NCBI GenBank assembly: GCA_017622215.1
Contig: JAGARO010000006.1
Location: 1 to 64,000, forward strand
DNA from: Clostridia bacterium
GTDB taxonomy: Bacteria > Bacillota > Clostridia > Monoglobales > Monoglobaceae
DNA length: 64,000 bases
Reading direction: 5' to 3'
A program made the translations under genes and the position numbers. The notes beneath the pieces were generated by a model. It saw only the letters and a list, made by a program, of their open reading frames with translations, did not search any database and had not been told where the DNA came from. Positions 1 through 8,002 of the stretch are shown in pieces (position 1 is the first letter of the stretch; the number at the start of each line of letters is the position of its first letter).

Positions 1-168
1 ACTAACGTTTTTTGTAAAGTTCGTTAAAACCTTTGGAATTGACAAGGTTCCAATCCAATACAGATTTCACCTTGTGCAATTGTCGTAATATCTTTATTCT
101 AAAGTATATTACCGCTTTATCACTGTTTACTTTTCAAACATCACTCGCTGTCTTGCGACAGCTTTAAC

Positions 169-197
169 AGTATATCACGGAAATCCCTTATTGTCAA
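169..197 (-). promoter_or_regulatory. Downstream SigA promoter P2 of a probable rRNA operon
   Basis: TTGACA (192-197) and TATACT (169-174) on the minus strand, 17-bp spacer, with an A/T tract upstream. Just downstream is a short hairpin (CTGTC-GCAA-GACAG), with a related GTTGTCGCGAG sequence after P1. The transcript leaves the window through about 165 nt of leader (positions 1-165) without an ORF, containing GGAACCTTGTCAATTCC-type sequence reminiscent of pre-16S leaders. What follows beyond position 1 is inferred to be 16S rRNA. Confidence 0.72.
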
Positions 198-267
198 GAA
201 CTTTTTTCGACTTTTTTAAAAAAGTTTTAAATTCTTTTTTCGGGTCGTTTCTCGCGACAACTTCTAT

Positions 268-296
268 AAGATACCACTAATTATCTCTTTTGTCAA
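268..296 (-). promoter_or_regulatory. Upstream SigA promoter P1 of a probable rRNA operon
   Basis: On the minus strand TTGACA (291-296) and TATCTT (268-273) are 17 bp apart, preceded by A/T tracts that resemble an UP element. It points leftward out of the window. A second copy lies exactly 99 bp downstream, so this looks like a duplicated promoter unit. Tandem strong promoters with a long gene-free leader are typical of rRNA operons; the 16S gene itself is not in the window, so that part is inference. Confidence 0.7.
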
Positions 297-337
297 TACT
301 TTTTTTGAATTTTTTTAAAAAAATTTGCAAAATAATT

Positions 338-372
338 AAAACGGTCTATTTCACGAGGAAATAAACCGTTTT
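338..372 (-). terminator. Intrinsic terminator of spoIVA
   Basis: Arms 338-351 and 359-372 pair over 14 positions with one G-T wobble around a 7-nt loop, followed on the minus strand by an A/T-rich run. It lies 5 bp after the spoIVA stop codon, so the true 3' end of the interrupted gene keeps its terminator. Confidence 0.75.
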
Positions 373-377
373 TCTTC

Positions 378-660
378 CTATAATATAATACAAATTAAGC
401 CTCCGCTGCCTTCGTTTATAATTCTTGTAAGTGTTTCCCTGAGTTTTATTCTTGCATCCTCAGGCATATGATACAATTTATTATTCAGTCCCTCATTCAC
501 AAGCTCGTGAAGAGATTTTCCGAAAATATTACTCTGCCAGATTGATTTCGGGTCATTTTCAAATTCATTAAGCAGATAATGCACAAGCTCTTCGGACTGT
601 TTCTCTGTTCCTACTATTGGGCTTACCTCTGTTTCAATATCTGCCCTTATCATATGTATT
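378..660 (-). CDS. spoIVA: spoIVA 3' segment (last 91 codons), separated from the 5' segment
   Basis: This is the C-terminal part of the spore-coat morphogenetic ATPase SpoIVA. From codon 653-651 it reads MIRADIETEVSP..., continues through GTEKQSEELV and ends in INEGSGGLICIIL, closely matching the family C-terminus, which in Bacillus subtilis is needed for SpoVM binding and proper assembly around the forespore. The six codons before it (to an ATG at 671) belong to the inserted element, there is no ribosome binding site, and it is unlikely to be translated alone. Joined at the core 652-660/27075-27083 it completes the 5' segment at 27077-28273 in the same frame, giving 490 residues against about 492 in B. 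subtilis. It therefore looks like a gene held in two pieces and not a decayed pseudogene: both parts are free of frameshifts and stops. Confidence 0.95.
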
Positions 661-672
661 ATTCGCTGCAAA
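652..672. other. Left attachment site (core plus inner arm)
   Basis: Core ATATGTATT at 652-660, inner arm CGCTGCAAA at 664-672. The arm is complementary at 8 of 9 positions to TTTGTAGCG (27062-27070) at the other end. In the excised circle the two arms would flank a 16-bp centre symmetrically about the TG dinucleotide of the core, the expected shape of a large-serine-integrase attP. The recombinase stop codon is only 10 bp further in. Confidence 0.85.
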
Positions 673-681
673 ACAATGTGC

Positions 682-2355
682 TTAGCTGCATAGTAACTGA
701 TAATTAAATTTCATTTCATATTCTTTTAAGGCTCTTGTATTTCCTCCCCGTGTTTTTATTACAGTTCCCTCTGTTTTGCCTCCAGGTGCAACCTTTAATT
801 GTATTTTAAGGTCTATTTCATCTTCCTCTTTACTTTTAGCAACTATAATTTTATCAATAAAACTATCAAAAACATTTTTCCCAAGCTCATCAGTAAATTT
901 CATTTCATTTTCAATGCCAAAGCGCAGATTTTCTATTGACTCTTTTTGGTCAAGACTTCTTTTTTCTTCCTCATCAAGTTCCAAGAGCTTATTCTTAAAG
1001 CTTTCTATTTGACTGTTAAAAATACTATTTCGTTGTTCAAATTCTTCATTGGAAAGTCTGTTGTCAAGGGTTAAATCCAACAACTTTTCTTTTTTTAAGT
1101 AAACTGCGTCCATATCTGACTGAATTTTATGCCTTGCTTTTCCAATAGCTTTTGTTCCTCCGCTTTGACTATATATCTCAATCAATTCATTTACTATATC
1201 CTTTTTATCATATAGAATTTTATTATACACCTCACTCATCACAGCATCAATCTCTGTTTTATAAATCAACGGACTTTTACACTTGTTACCGTTTGCGTAT
1301 TCTTTGCAAGTCCAAAGCTCCTTATTCCCTGATTTATATTTATAAACTGTGTGATGGTAACAGGTTTTATGTTCTGCACAAATAAGCTTTCCCGAATATA
1401 AATACTTATTCTGATAGCTTGTCTTATTCTCGCTTGTCATTTTCATGCTTCGCTCTTTTAATTTTTTATTCGCTCTCTCCCATAACTCCTGCGACACAAT
1501 AGGAGGCACAGCATTGTCATCCTCATACAATATCCATTCATCAGGTGAGACACGGATTATTTCATTACTTAAAAAATTTACCTTATGAGTTTTATTTCCA
1601 CAGTAAAATCCTTTATATTTGGGGTTAGTAAGAATTCCCTTTATTGATGAAAATGAAAATGGATTGCCGTTAGAATTCTTAAACCCCAAGTCAGATATAA
1701 CCTTTGCTATTTTTCTTACTCCATAATCCTCGTTTGCATACATATCAAATACTTTTCTTACCATTTCTGCCTCTTCAGGAACAATTATCAATTTGCCTTT
1801 TTCCTTGCGATATCCCCATATGCTGTTATTCCCTAAAACTGTTCCCTTTTTAATAGATTCCCTGAAACCAAATTTTAATCTTTCGGATATTTTCCGCGAT
1901 TCCTCCTGGGCAAGACTTGCCATAGTAGTAAGTCTGAAATCGCAATCTTCATCAATTGTATTTAAATTATCATTTTCAAAAAGAACTGCAACACCATAGG
2001 ATAACAGCTCTCTTGTACAACTTAAGCTATCTAGTGTGTTTCTTGCAAATCTTGATACCTCTTTTGTGCAGATAAGGTCAAATTTCCCAAGCTTTGCATC
2101 TCTCATCATTTCTATAAAGCTGTCTCTTTTGTCAATTTTTGTTCCTGTAAGACCTTCATCCACATAACCTCTTATAAATGTCCAGTTAGGATTTCTCTCC
2201 AACAGATTTTCAAAATAGGTCTTCTGCGCTTCAAGGGAATGCAATTGGTCATACTTATCAGTGGAAACTCTTGCATAGTAAACAACCCTTAAATTAAAAT
2301 CAGAAATTCTTTTATGAAAAGCCTTCATATCCTGTCGTATTTTATATATATTCAC
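682..2355 (-). CDS. Large serine recombinase of the spoIVA element
   Basis: A 557-residue large serine recombinase that should catalyse integration and excision of the element. Residues about 23-170 form the resolvase catalytic domain, with nucleophile Ser31 in YYARVSTD; about 190-290 is the recombinase DNA-binding domain (GYRKEKGKLIIVPEEAEMV...); about 320-375 is a zinc ribbon (CAEH...C...CKEYANGNKC); about 390-500 is charged coiled coil. Length and order are normal for the family that includes the skin recombinase SpoIVCA. The start is a GTG at 2355 with AGGAGAG seven bases upstream. It ends 22 bp from the left core, the usual int-attP proximity. It lies downstream of a 55-codon gene and a SigE-like promoter, so mother-cell expression is plausible but not shown. 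Confidence 0.95.
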   Translation of the reverse strand: MNIYKIRQDMKAFHKRISDFNLRVVYYARVSTDKYDQLHSLEAQKTYFENLLERNPNWTFIRGYVDEGLTGTKIDKRDSFIEMMRDAKLGKFDLICTKEVSRFARNTLDSLSCTRELLSYGVAVLFENDNLNTIDEDCDFRLTTMASLAQEESRKISERLKFGFRESIKKGTVLGNNSIWGYRKEKGKLIIVPEEAEMVRKVFDMYANEDYGVRKIAKVISDLGFKNSNGNPFSFSSIKGILTNPKYKGFYCGNKTHKVNFLSNEIIRVSPDEWILYEDDNAVPPIVSQELWERANKKLKERSMKMTSENKTSYQNKYLYSGKLICAEHKTCYHHTVYKYKSGNKELWTCKEYANGNKCKSPLIYKTEIDAVMSEVYNKILYDKKDIVNELIEIYSQSGGTKAIGKARHKIQSDMDAVYLKKEKLLDLTLDNRLSNEEFEQRNSIFNSQIESFKNKLLELDEEEKRSLDQKESIENLRFGIENEMKFTDELGKNVFDSFIDKIIVAKSKEEDEIDLKIQLKVAPGGKTEGTVIKTRGGNTRALKEYEMKFNYQLLCS

Positions 2356-2370
2356 GTCTTTTCTCTCCTA

Positions 2371-2538
2371 TTATTTTCTAATTCCCTGCTTAATTAGAAC
2401 TTCCTTAGCATCAAAATACATCTGTTCTGAAATTATATTTTTTTCAAAAAGCTTTTCGTTTATGTAGATTTTTACTTCGTTATTAAAACGATTATAATTG
2501 TTTATTAATTTTTCATCGTTTTTAATCTGACATGACAT
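2371..2538 (-). CDS. Small protein before the recombinase; candidate directionality factor
   Basis: A 55-residue protein beginning MSCQIKNDEKLINN and ending KEVLIKQGIRK. Start at 2538 is chosen because AAGGCAGG lies 8 bases upstream; longer versions back to 2598 lack such a site and would begin at or upstream of the predicted transcript start. The C-terminal half (LFEKNIISEQMYFDAKEVLIKQG) resembles the short SHOCT-like helical motif of small proteins often encoded before serine recombinases in clostridial elements. It ends 15 bp before the recombinase, so the two are probably co-transcribed. Serine integrases need a small partner for excision (SprB in SPbeta is about this size); this is the best candidate here, by position and size only. 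Confidence 0.6.
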   Translation of the reverse strand: MSCQIKNDEKLINNYNRFNNEVKIYINEKLFEKNIISEQMYFDAKEVLIKQGIRK

Positions 2539-2596
2539 TTGACATACCTGCCTTTTTTCAATAATTTGTTTGTACATAGATATGAATGTTACTTTC

Positions 2597-2625
2597 AAAA
2601 TATGTATACAGTATTGATACTATTG
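2597..2625 (-). promoter_or_regulatory. Possible SigE-type promoter for the recombinase unit
   Basis: On the minus strand CAATAGT (2619-2625) and CATATTTT (2597-2604) are 14 bp apart, resembling the mother-cell SigE pattern kmATAtt-14-CATAcaaT. The -10 keeps CATA and the final T. The transcript would start near 2590, just before the 55-codon gene. A/T-rich DNA makes chance matches common, so the call rests partly on context. Confidence 0.45.
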
Positions 2626-2650
2626 ACAAATAATTAAGTCATGATATAAT
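2623..2650 (+). promoter_or_regulatory. SigA promoter of the nucleotidyltransferase-fold gene
   Basis: TTGACA (2623-2628) and TATAAT (2645-2650), both perfect, with a 16-bp spacer. Reads right into the gene at 2696. Its -35 overlaps the -35 of the SigE-like promoter on the other strand, so the two directions may exclude each other. Confidence 0.8.
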
Positions 2651-2695
2651 TTTAAGTGTGTAAATTCACATAAAATTATGAATGGAGAGTTTTCA

Positions 2696-3874
2696 ATGAA
2701 TTTGGAGTTATACGTTTCATATATTACTGAATTAATAAGTTCTTTCTTGAAAAACGAAAATATAAAACCTTTACCGTCAGGTATTGACATTAACTATTTT
2801 TTTTCATTTTGTAAATTTCACAGGCTTGAAAACATTGTTTATCTTGCCTTGAAAAACACTGATATTCCCAAAGAATTGAGAAGCTTATTTGAAAAATCAT
2901 ACTTTGTTTCTATTAATCACATGGCAAAACAACAGTATTATATGGAAAAGGTGGAAAAGGCATTTGAAGATGCAGGTATAGACTATTTTGTCATGAAAGG
3001 AAAAGAGCTGTCAGGTCTTTATCCTTCAGAAGACATGCGTATATCCTCTGACTTTGATATGTATATCGGAAATGAAAAAGCTGAGCTTGCACGAGATATT
3101 ATGGTAAATCTTGGTTTCACAATCAAGGACTACATGGATGATGACGGGCATGACCAATATGTGATTGATAAAACAATACTCTGTGAACTCCACAGAGTCC
3201 TCATTCAAAGCGATTTTCCATGGAAAAATGAATGTAATAATATAGCTGAGCGTGTGATTAAATGTGAGGGCAACAATCACCGTTATAAAATGAGGATTGA
3301 GGATTTTTATATCTATAATCTTGCACATGCTGCAAATCATATTAAAACTGCAGGCGTGGGCATTAGAATTTATACAGATTTATGGCTAATCTATACTAAA
3401 TACCAGGACACATTCGACTATTCATATCTTAATGAAAAACTTCGATTAGCAAATCTTACAAGATTTGAAGAATGTTCAAGGGAACTTTATCTATATTGGT
3501 TTGAGGGAAAAACACCTATTGATTCAACTGTTATGGCTATGGCCATATTTGTTGCCCAAAGTGGCTGGATGGGAACTTACAACCAGTACAGCTCAGCAAA
3601 GCTTGCGCAGGATGCCAAAGATAATAGTTCTTCCACGGCTACAAAGATAAAAAGCTATTTGGATATTATATTTCCTACCTATAAAAACCTAGTAAAGAGA
3701 TATCCAAATGCAAAAAAACATAAAGTACTTATTCCGTTTTACTACATCTACAGAATTTTTAAATCTGTATTTGGAAAGGATAAGGGTGCAAAAAGGGTAA
3801 TTAATGAAATAACTGCTGGCGATTTAGAAAAGGGTAAATATATACTTAGACTTAAAAAAGATATGGGACTTTAA
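2696..3874 (+). CDS. Nucleotidyltransferase-fold protein (NTP_transf_5 type)
   Basis: A 392-residue protein of the uncharacterised nucleotidyltransferase group (PF14907 type). The signature is around residues 100-130: YFVMKGKELSGLYPSEDMR followed by SSDFDMYI, where the DFD acidic pair would bind metal. Such proteins occur in capsule clusters and in some peptide-modification loci, with unproven substrate. The start at 2696 has GGAGAG six bases upstream; an earlier in-frame ATG at 2678 lies before that site. It is the only plus-strand gene in the element, with its own SigA promoter, and converges on the polysaccharide operon with a shared terminator. No lasso-peptide partners are present, so a role in glycan or precursor transfer is more likely, as inference. 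Confidence 0.75.
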   Translation: MNLELYVSYITELISSFLKNENIKPLPSGIDINYFFSFCKFHRLENIVYLALKNTDIPKELRSLFEKSYFVSINHMAKQQYYMEKVEKAFEDAGIDYFVMKGKELSGLYPSEDMRISSDFDMYIGNEKAELARDIMVNLGFTIKDYMDDDGHDQYVIDKTILCELHRVLIQSDFPWKNECNNIAERVIKCEGNNHRYKMRIEDFYIYNLAHAANHIKTAGVGIRIYTDLWLIYTKYQDTFDYSYLNEKLRLANLTRFEECSRELYLYWFEGKTPIDSTVMAMAIFVAQSGWMGTYNQYSSAKLAQDAKDNSSSTATKIKSYLDIIFPTYKNLVKRYPNAKKHKVLIPFYYIYRIFKSVFGKDKGAKRVINEITAGDLEKGKYILRLKKDMGL

Positions 3875-3882
3875 TTTTAAAT

Positions 3883-3920
3883 AATAAAAGATGCTGCCAA
3901 AATTGGCAGCATCTTTTATT
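3883..3920. terminator. Bidirectional terminator between convergent genes
   Basis: A perfect 17-bp stem (3883-3899 with 3904-3920) with a 4-nt loop, GC-rich at the top and A/T-rich at the base, giving T runs on both strands. It ends the plus-strand gene at 3874 and the polysaccharide operon at 3919. Confidence 0.9.
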
Positions 3921-4341
3921 ATTTAATTTTTTCTAATGTTTCCTTTAAAAAGGTTGAGGACGTTCCCGCAGTATACGGAAAATATACTATCTCTGCACCA
4001 CGTTCTTTAAATTTTGGTTCAAGACTTAAAAACAATTCTGTACCCTTCCAGTCATCCCCAACAAACATCTTATTAAACTTATATTTTTCCAGGGCACTTA
4101 GCTTATCTCTGTTTTCTTGCGGAACCACCATATCAACATATTTAATCGCCTTAACAATCTCCGCCCTTTCTTCATAGCAAATCACAGGGGTTTTATTCTT
4201 GTATTGTTGCACAAGTTCATCTGTACTTACCGCCACTATTAGAAAATCACAATTTTCCTTTGCTCTTTTTAATATATTTAAATGCCCTATGTGAAATAAA
4301 TCAAAAACGCCGGCAGTATATCCTATAATTTTTTTATCCAT
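3919..4341 (-). CDS. tagD: Glycerol-3-phosphate cytidylyltransferase
   Basis: A 140-residue cytidylyltransferase making CDP-glycerol from CTP and glycerol-3-phosphate. HIGH is at residues 17-20 (FDLFHIGHLNIL) and TAGTSSTFLK near residue 125 corresponds to the RTxGISTT motif. Length is close to TagD (about 130). It is the last gene of the operon, just after the flippase, and a TagB/TagF-like transferase (5867-7024) in the same operon should use its product. Together they suggest glycerol-phosphate decoration of the polymer. GAGGG lies upstream of the ATG. Confidence 0.9.
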   Translation of the reverse strand: MDKKIIGYTAGVFDLFHIGHLNILKRAKENCDFLIVAVSTDELVQQYKNKTPVICYEERAEIVKAIKYVDMVVPQENRDKLSALEKYKFNKMFVGDDWKGTELFLSLEPKFKERGAEIVYFPYTAGTSSTFLKETLEKIK

Positions 4342-4346
4342 ATTTT

Positions 4347-5870
4347 TTACCCTCTTTGTTTTTTCATTAGAATATTTTTTGCTATTAACTTTAAATAACT
4401 CATTTCATTTGTTCTTGCATATATCACTAAGAATACACTATTTGATATAACAAATGCTACAATAGCTTTAAATATTACAGAAATAATTTCATCACCTGGA
4501 ATCACTTCTGTTACATAAAAACAAAGGGCTCCTGTTACAAATAGTATAACTAATTTTACTAAATAATCAATAAAATAATACTTAGGACTCGACTGCAGAC
4601 CTTTTTTAAATACAATATACGGATCGAACCATACATTAGTGGTAGCTCTTGCAATTATAGTTCCCCACAATATACCTTCAAGTCCAAAACGCTTTCCAAG
4701 AGCAACAGATGCTATAATATTAATTACTGCAGATATAATAGGTCTTATTTTACCATAAACAAATAATCCCATAGTCTGTCTGTAATTAAACGGTGCAAAC
4801 AACATCCCGGCAACATACGCATTTAAAACAATAACAAACAACTCTCTGTATGATAATAAATATTCTTTACCAATCCAAACCGTTATAAAGGGATTTGATA
4901 CACAGAATATACATATAGAACAGACTCCATACAACCAGAAAGTTGCCAGGTTTATGACATTAAACATTTCTATTTTCTTTTCCTTAGTTTCTACTGCATT
5001 GAGATTTCCAATACTTGCTGTTAAATTCCCAAAAATAGTTGACAAAAAGCCAGTAACCGATGTACTTATCAAATGATAATTAGAATATAAACCTACCTTA
5101 ACGATGCCTACAAAAGCAGATATTAATATATTATCAGTTGAATTAAGTGCCAAAGTACCCACTTTATAAATCATAAGAGATTTAATATTTTTTATAAGAC
5201 TATTCTTTTCTTCAGTGTCCAACCCTTTAACATTTTTTGTTCTCAACTCAGGAAAAAGCTTCCCTGCAACAATTGCAGTTGCTATATTTTGACAAATAAC
5301 TGTACATATCTGTACAATTAAATAGACAAAATAATTTTTAAAGACAACCAGTCCCACAATCTGCAACGCCATCATAAGAATTGAGAAAATATAGGATAAC
5401 TGACTAATTATATAATTTTTCTGACTCGCTGTTATAAGAGTATTCCTATATACAAACAAATAGGAAGATGCAGAATTAAACACATACAGTATGTAAATGA
5501 CAGTTATATGCGGTATTTTATCAAAATCCTTGATTATATATCGCAAAAATGGAGCAAGAGACATTCCAACAATAAGAACAAATACAAAAATTCCTGAATA
5601 TATTTTCTTATATATCGCCATTAAACTGCTTATTTTATCATTGTCATTTTCTGCAATTGGCTTATACAAGCTAAACATAATAGCTTGACCCACACCTAAC
5701 TCTGCAAGAGATAATAGAGATAAAATGTTGCCAAACAGTCCGCTTACACCTAAATATGTTGAACCTAATACATTTATAAATACTGTTCTTGTTATAAAAT
5801 TTGCAAATAACAACAACATCTGACCAATAAGACCGGTAGTTATATTTTTAATAGAATTCTTTATTCTCAT
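4347..5870 (-). CDS. Wzx-type polysaccharide flippase
   Basis: A 507-residue membrane protein with about 12-14 hydrophobic helices of the MOP/MviN-like polysaccharide biosynthesis family. It should flip the undecaprenyl-diphosphate-linked repeat unit to the outer face of the membrane. The N-terminal VFINVLGSTYLGVSGLFGNILSLLSLAELGVGQAI stretch is the characteristic start of this family, and there is a charged loop around residues 200-225. It overlaps the CDP-glycerol transferase gene before it by 4 bp. It is the only flippase in the operon. Confidence 0.9.
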   Translation of the reverse strand: MRIKNSIKNITTGLIGQMLLLFANFITRTVFINVLGSTYLGVSGLFGNILSLLSLAELGVGQAIMFSLYKPIAENDNDKISSLMAIYKKIYSGIFVFVLIVGMSLAPFLRYIIKDFDKIPHITVIYILYVFNSASSYLFVYRNTLITASQKNYIISQLSYIFSILMMALQIVGLVVFKNYFVYLIVQICTVICQNIATAIVAGKLFPELRTKNVKGLDTEEKNSLIKNIKSLMIYKVGTLALNSTDNILISAFVGIVKVGLYSNYHLISTSVTGFLSTIFGNLTASIGNLNAVETKEKKIEMFNVINLATFWLYGVCSICIFCVSNPFITVWIGKEYLLSYRELFVIVLNAYVAGMLFAPFNYRQTMGLFVYGKIRPIISAVINIIASVALGKRFGLEGILWGTIIARATTNVWFDPYIVFKKGLQSSPKYYFIDYLVKLVILFVTGALCFYVTEVIPGDEIISVIFKAIVAFVISNSVFLVIYARTNEMSYLKLIAKNILMKKQRG

Positions 5871-7024
5871 AACAACTCTCTCTTCTTAACAATTAAATCT
5901 ACAATTGTTTTACATGCAATTCCCTTCTCAAAAGAACCAATTTTATCCAAGAAAGAACATATATCTGATTGATACTTCTTTTCATTAAATTTTTCGATTG
6001 CATCGAAAATTTCACTTTCAGTATATGCTTTTAAAAAAGGAAGCTCTTTTATGTTAAAATATAACGCTCTCTCTTTTTTTGTATAATCCTCAAAATCAGG
6101 CATGTACAAAATACACGGTTTTTTAATATACATCACATCAAACATACACGAAGAATAATCTGTAACCATTAAATCGCTTACAGCAATCAATTCCTGCATA
6201 TCACTATAGCTACACACATCAATACACACGTCGGAAATATTATGTTCCTGAATTTTAAAAATCAGGTTGGGATGCAGTCTATATAAAACCTTCCATTTTC
6301 CTCCCATAGATTTTTCGCATACATCCACAAGTTTTTCAAAATCAAAATTATACTCATAATTATTATCAGCACGAAATGTAGGTGCATATAATATATATCT
6401 ATATTTATCAGAAAGCTTTATTTTTTTTAATATATCTCGTCTGTCGCTTTGCCGTAACAAAAAATCAATTCTTGGTGTACCGCATTCTAAGACACATCCA
6501 TCATACCAAAAGGATTCTTTAAATATGCGGCTACTGAAATCACATCCTGAAATTATATAATCTATTTTTTTACTATCGCTTTTTGCTGCCTCAATATATC
6601 TTTCTGGCAGTGAATTTTCTGCATCTTTTTCTATGGTTTTAAGTCTTATGGAACTATGCCATGTCTGAATATATATCTGATTCTTACGTTTATGCCAAAA
6701 ATATGCGTCACTTGTTCTCGCATTGCATATAACAAAACGTGCTGTATGTAACTCATATAGATATTGCTTTGAAAAATACCTTACAATACGAACGCCCTCA
6801 GGAATATCTGAAGGTACTGGTAAATCAGCATCAATTACCCATACAATATCAAATTCCCCAGGATAATTTTCCAAAATATATTCTGCAATATACTTAGGAT
6901 TGCAACCATATGATTTGAAACTATTGCTCCATATAATAATCTTATTCTTTTTTATAGGAATGGACGAGTACATTTTTATTAAAAATTTATGTCTTAGCCT
7001 TTTTACCATATTAACTATGTTCAT
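5867..7024 (-). CDS. CDP-glycerol glycerophosphotransferase (TagB/TagF family)
   Basis: A 385-residue GT-B enzyme of the CDP-glycerol glycerophosphotransferase family (PF04464). Typical motifs are QTWHSS near residue 140, YAPTFRADNN near 213, LHPNL near 253 and VTDYSSCMFD near 290, the last forming the CDP-glycerol site. It would transfer glycerol phosphate from CDP-glycerol to the repeat unit or a carrier-linked acceptor. It lacks the long N-terminal region of polymerising TagF, so a single transfer as in TagB, or a short chain, is possible. TagD, which makes the donor, is two genes downstream. Confidence 0.88.
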   Translation of the reverse strand: MNIVNMVKRLRHKFLIKMYSSIPIKKNKIIIWSNSFKSYGCNPKYIAEYILENYPGEFDIVWVIDADLPVPSDIPEGVRIVRYFSKQYLYELHTARFVICNARTSDAYFWHKRKNQIYIQTWHSSIRLKTIEKDAENSLPERYIEAAKSDSKKIDYIISGCDFSSRIFKESFWYDGCVLECGTPRIDFLLRQSDRRDILKKIKLSDKYRYILYAPTFRADNNYEYNFDFEKLVDVCEKSMGGKWKVLYRLHPNLIFKIQEHNISDVCIDVCSYSDMQELIAVSDLMVTDYSSCMFDVMYIKKPCILYMPDFEDYTKKERALYFNIKELPFLKAYTESEIFDAIEKFNEKKYQSDICSFLDKIGSFEKGIACKTIVDLIVKKRELL

Positions 7025-7026
7025 TT

Positions 7027-7974
7027 TTATACCCTCATAATATGTGAATTTGAGATGTTTAATCTTTTTAACAACTTAACTATTAGCACTTCTGAAACAA
7101 ATACAACAATTGTAACAAAAACTGCTTTCAAAAAACCCTCGGCATGCCATACATCATATCCATTCAAAAAAGAAACTGACAAATATTGCAAAAATCTTAG
7201 CAAGAAATAATGAGTGCACATTACATTCATGCTATATGCCCCGCATTTTTTTAAAAGATCAAATATAATGTTATTTCTTATAACAAGCTTTGCAATTAAA
7301 AAAATTCCAACAACACCTGACACACCAGCTATCAAAGCAATTATATAATTGCCAAAATAGTTACCATACATAGAAATTCTATTATTCAATTGGCTCCCCA
7401 ATATACTTACAAAAATCATTGGAACAGCTAAAAAATATTGTGTCTTTGATATTTGTATTTTAGACAATAAAACCCCAATACCAAAAAATATTATTGCATT
7501 AGGCAAAATATTTAATCCCATAGGTAAGGAATCGAATATACCATAATAACTACAAAACACCATTAAACACAGTATAGTTATTAATAAATGTTTTTTATTA
7601 CTTAATGCTTGATAGAACATTCTCGACCAGAATAACACTACCAAAAACCAAACAGGAGCATTCCAACTTACTCCATTTAGAAAAAACATCTTCTCTATAC
7701 CTTGTGTAAAAGTGTACTCTCCCATCAACAAGCTAAAAATAATTGCCACCGCATTCCAAAAAGCATACGGCAAAAGGAGAGTCTTTGTACTTGTTTTAAA
7801 CTGTTCACCTAGACTTGTTTTTTTCTTAAATACATAACCTGATAGAAAAAAGAAAAGAAACATATGAAAAGAATAAATCCACTTTTCCAGATAAATGCAT
7901 GGATTTAAATGTCCAAATACAACTAAGATAATTCCTATTCCTTTTAAAACATCGATTGATATGTTCCTCTTCAT
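7027..7974 (-). CDS. Membrane acyltransferase 3 family protein
   Basis: A 315-residue integral membrane acyltransferase (PF01757 type, fucose-4-O-acetylase-like) with about 10 hydrophobic segments. It begins RNISIDVLKGIGIILVVFGHLNP, whose (R/K)...D..K...I..V..GH pattern includes the likely catalytic His. It should O-acylate a sugar of the surface polymer using acyl-CoA. GAGAGGA precedes the start. A second, soluble acetyltransferase (16390-16944) is in the same operon, so two different modifications are likely. Confidence 0.87.
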   Translation of the reverse strand: MKRNISIDVLKGIGIILVVFGHLNPCIYLEKWIYSFHMFLFFFLSGYVFKKKTSLGEQFKTSTKTLLLPYAFWNAVAIIFSLLMGEYTFTQGIEKMFFLNGVSWNAPVWFLVVLFWSRMFYQALSNKKHLLITILCLMVFCSYYGIFDSLPMGLNILPNAIIFFGIGVLLSKIQISKTQYFLAVPMIFVSILGSQLNNRISMYGNYFGNYIIALIAGVSGVVGIFLIAKLVIRNNIIFDLLKKCGAYSMNVMCTHYFLLRFLQYLSVSFLNGYDVWHAEGFLKAVFVTIVVFVSEVLIVKLLKRLNISNSHIMRV

Positions 7975-8002
7975 TACTATCCTCTCATACCATACGTATT
8001 AT

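Noticed and set aside
378-671. A separate 97-residue gene starting at 671
   Set aside because: The first six codons belong to the element, there is no ribosome binding site, and the rest is exactly the C-terminus of SpoIVA.
2696-3874. Lasso-peptide or other RiPP locus because of the NTP_transf_5 gene
   Set aside because: No precursor peptide, protease or cyclase genes nearby; the family also occurs in capsule loci.
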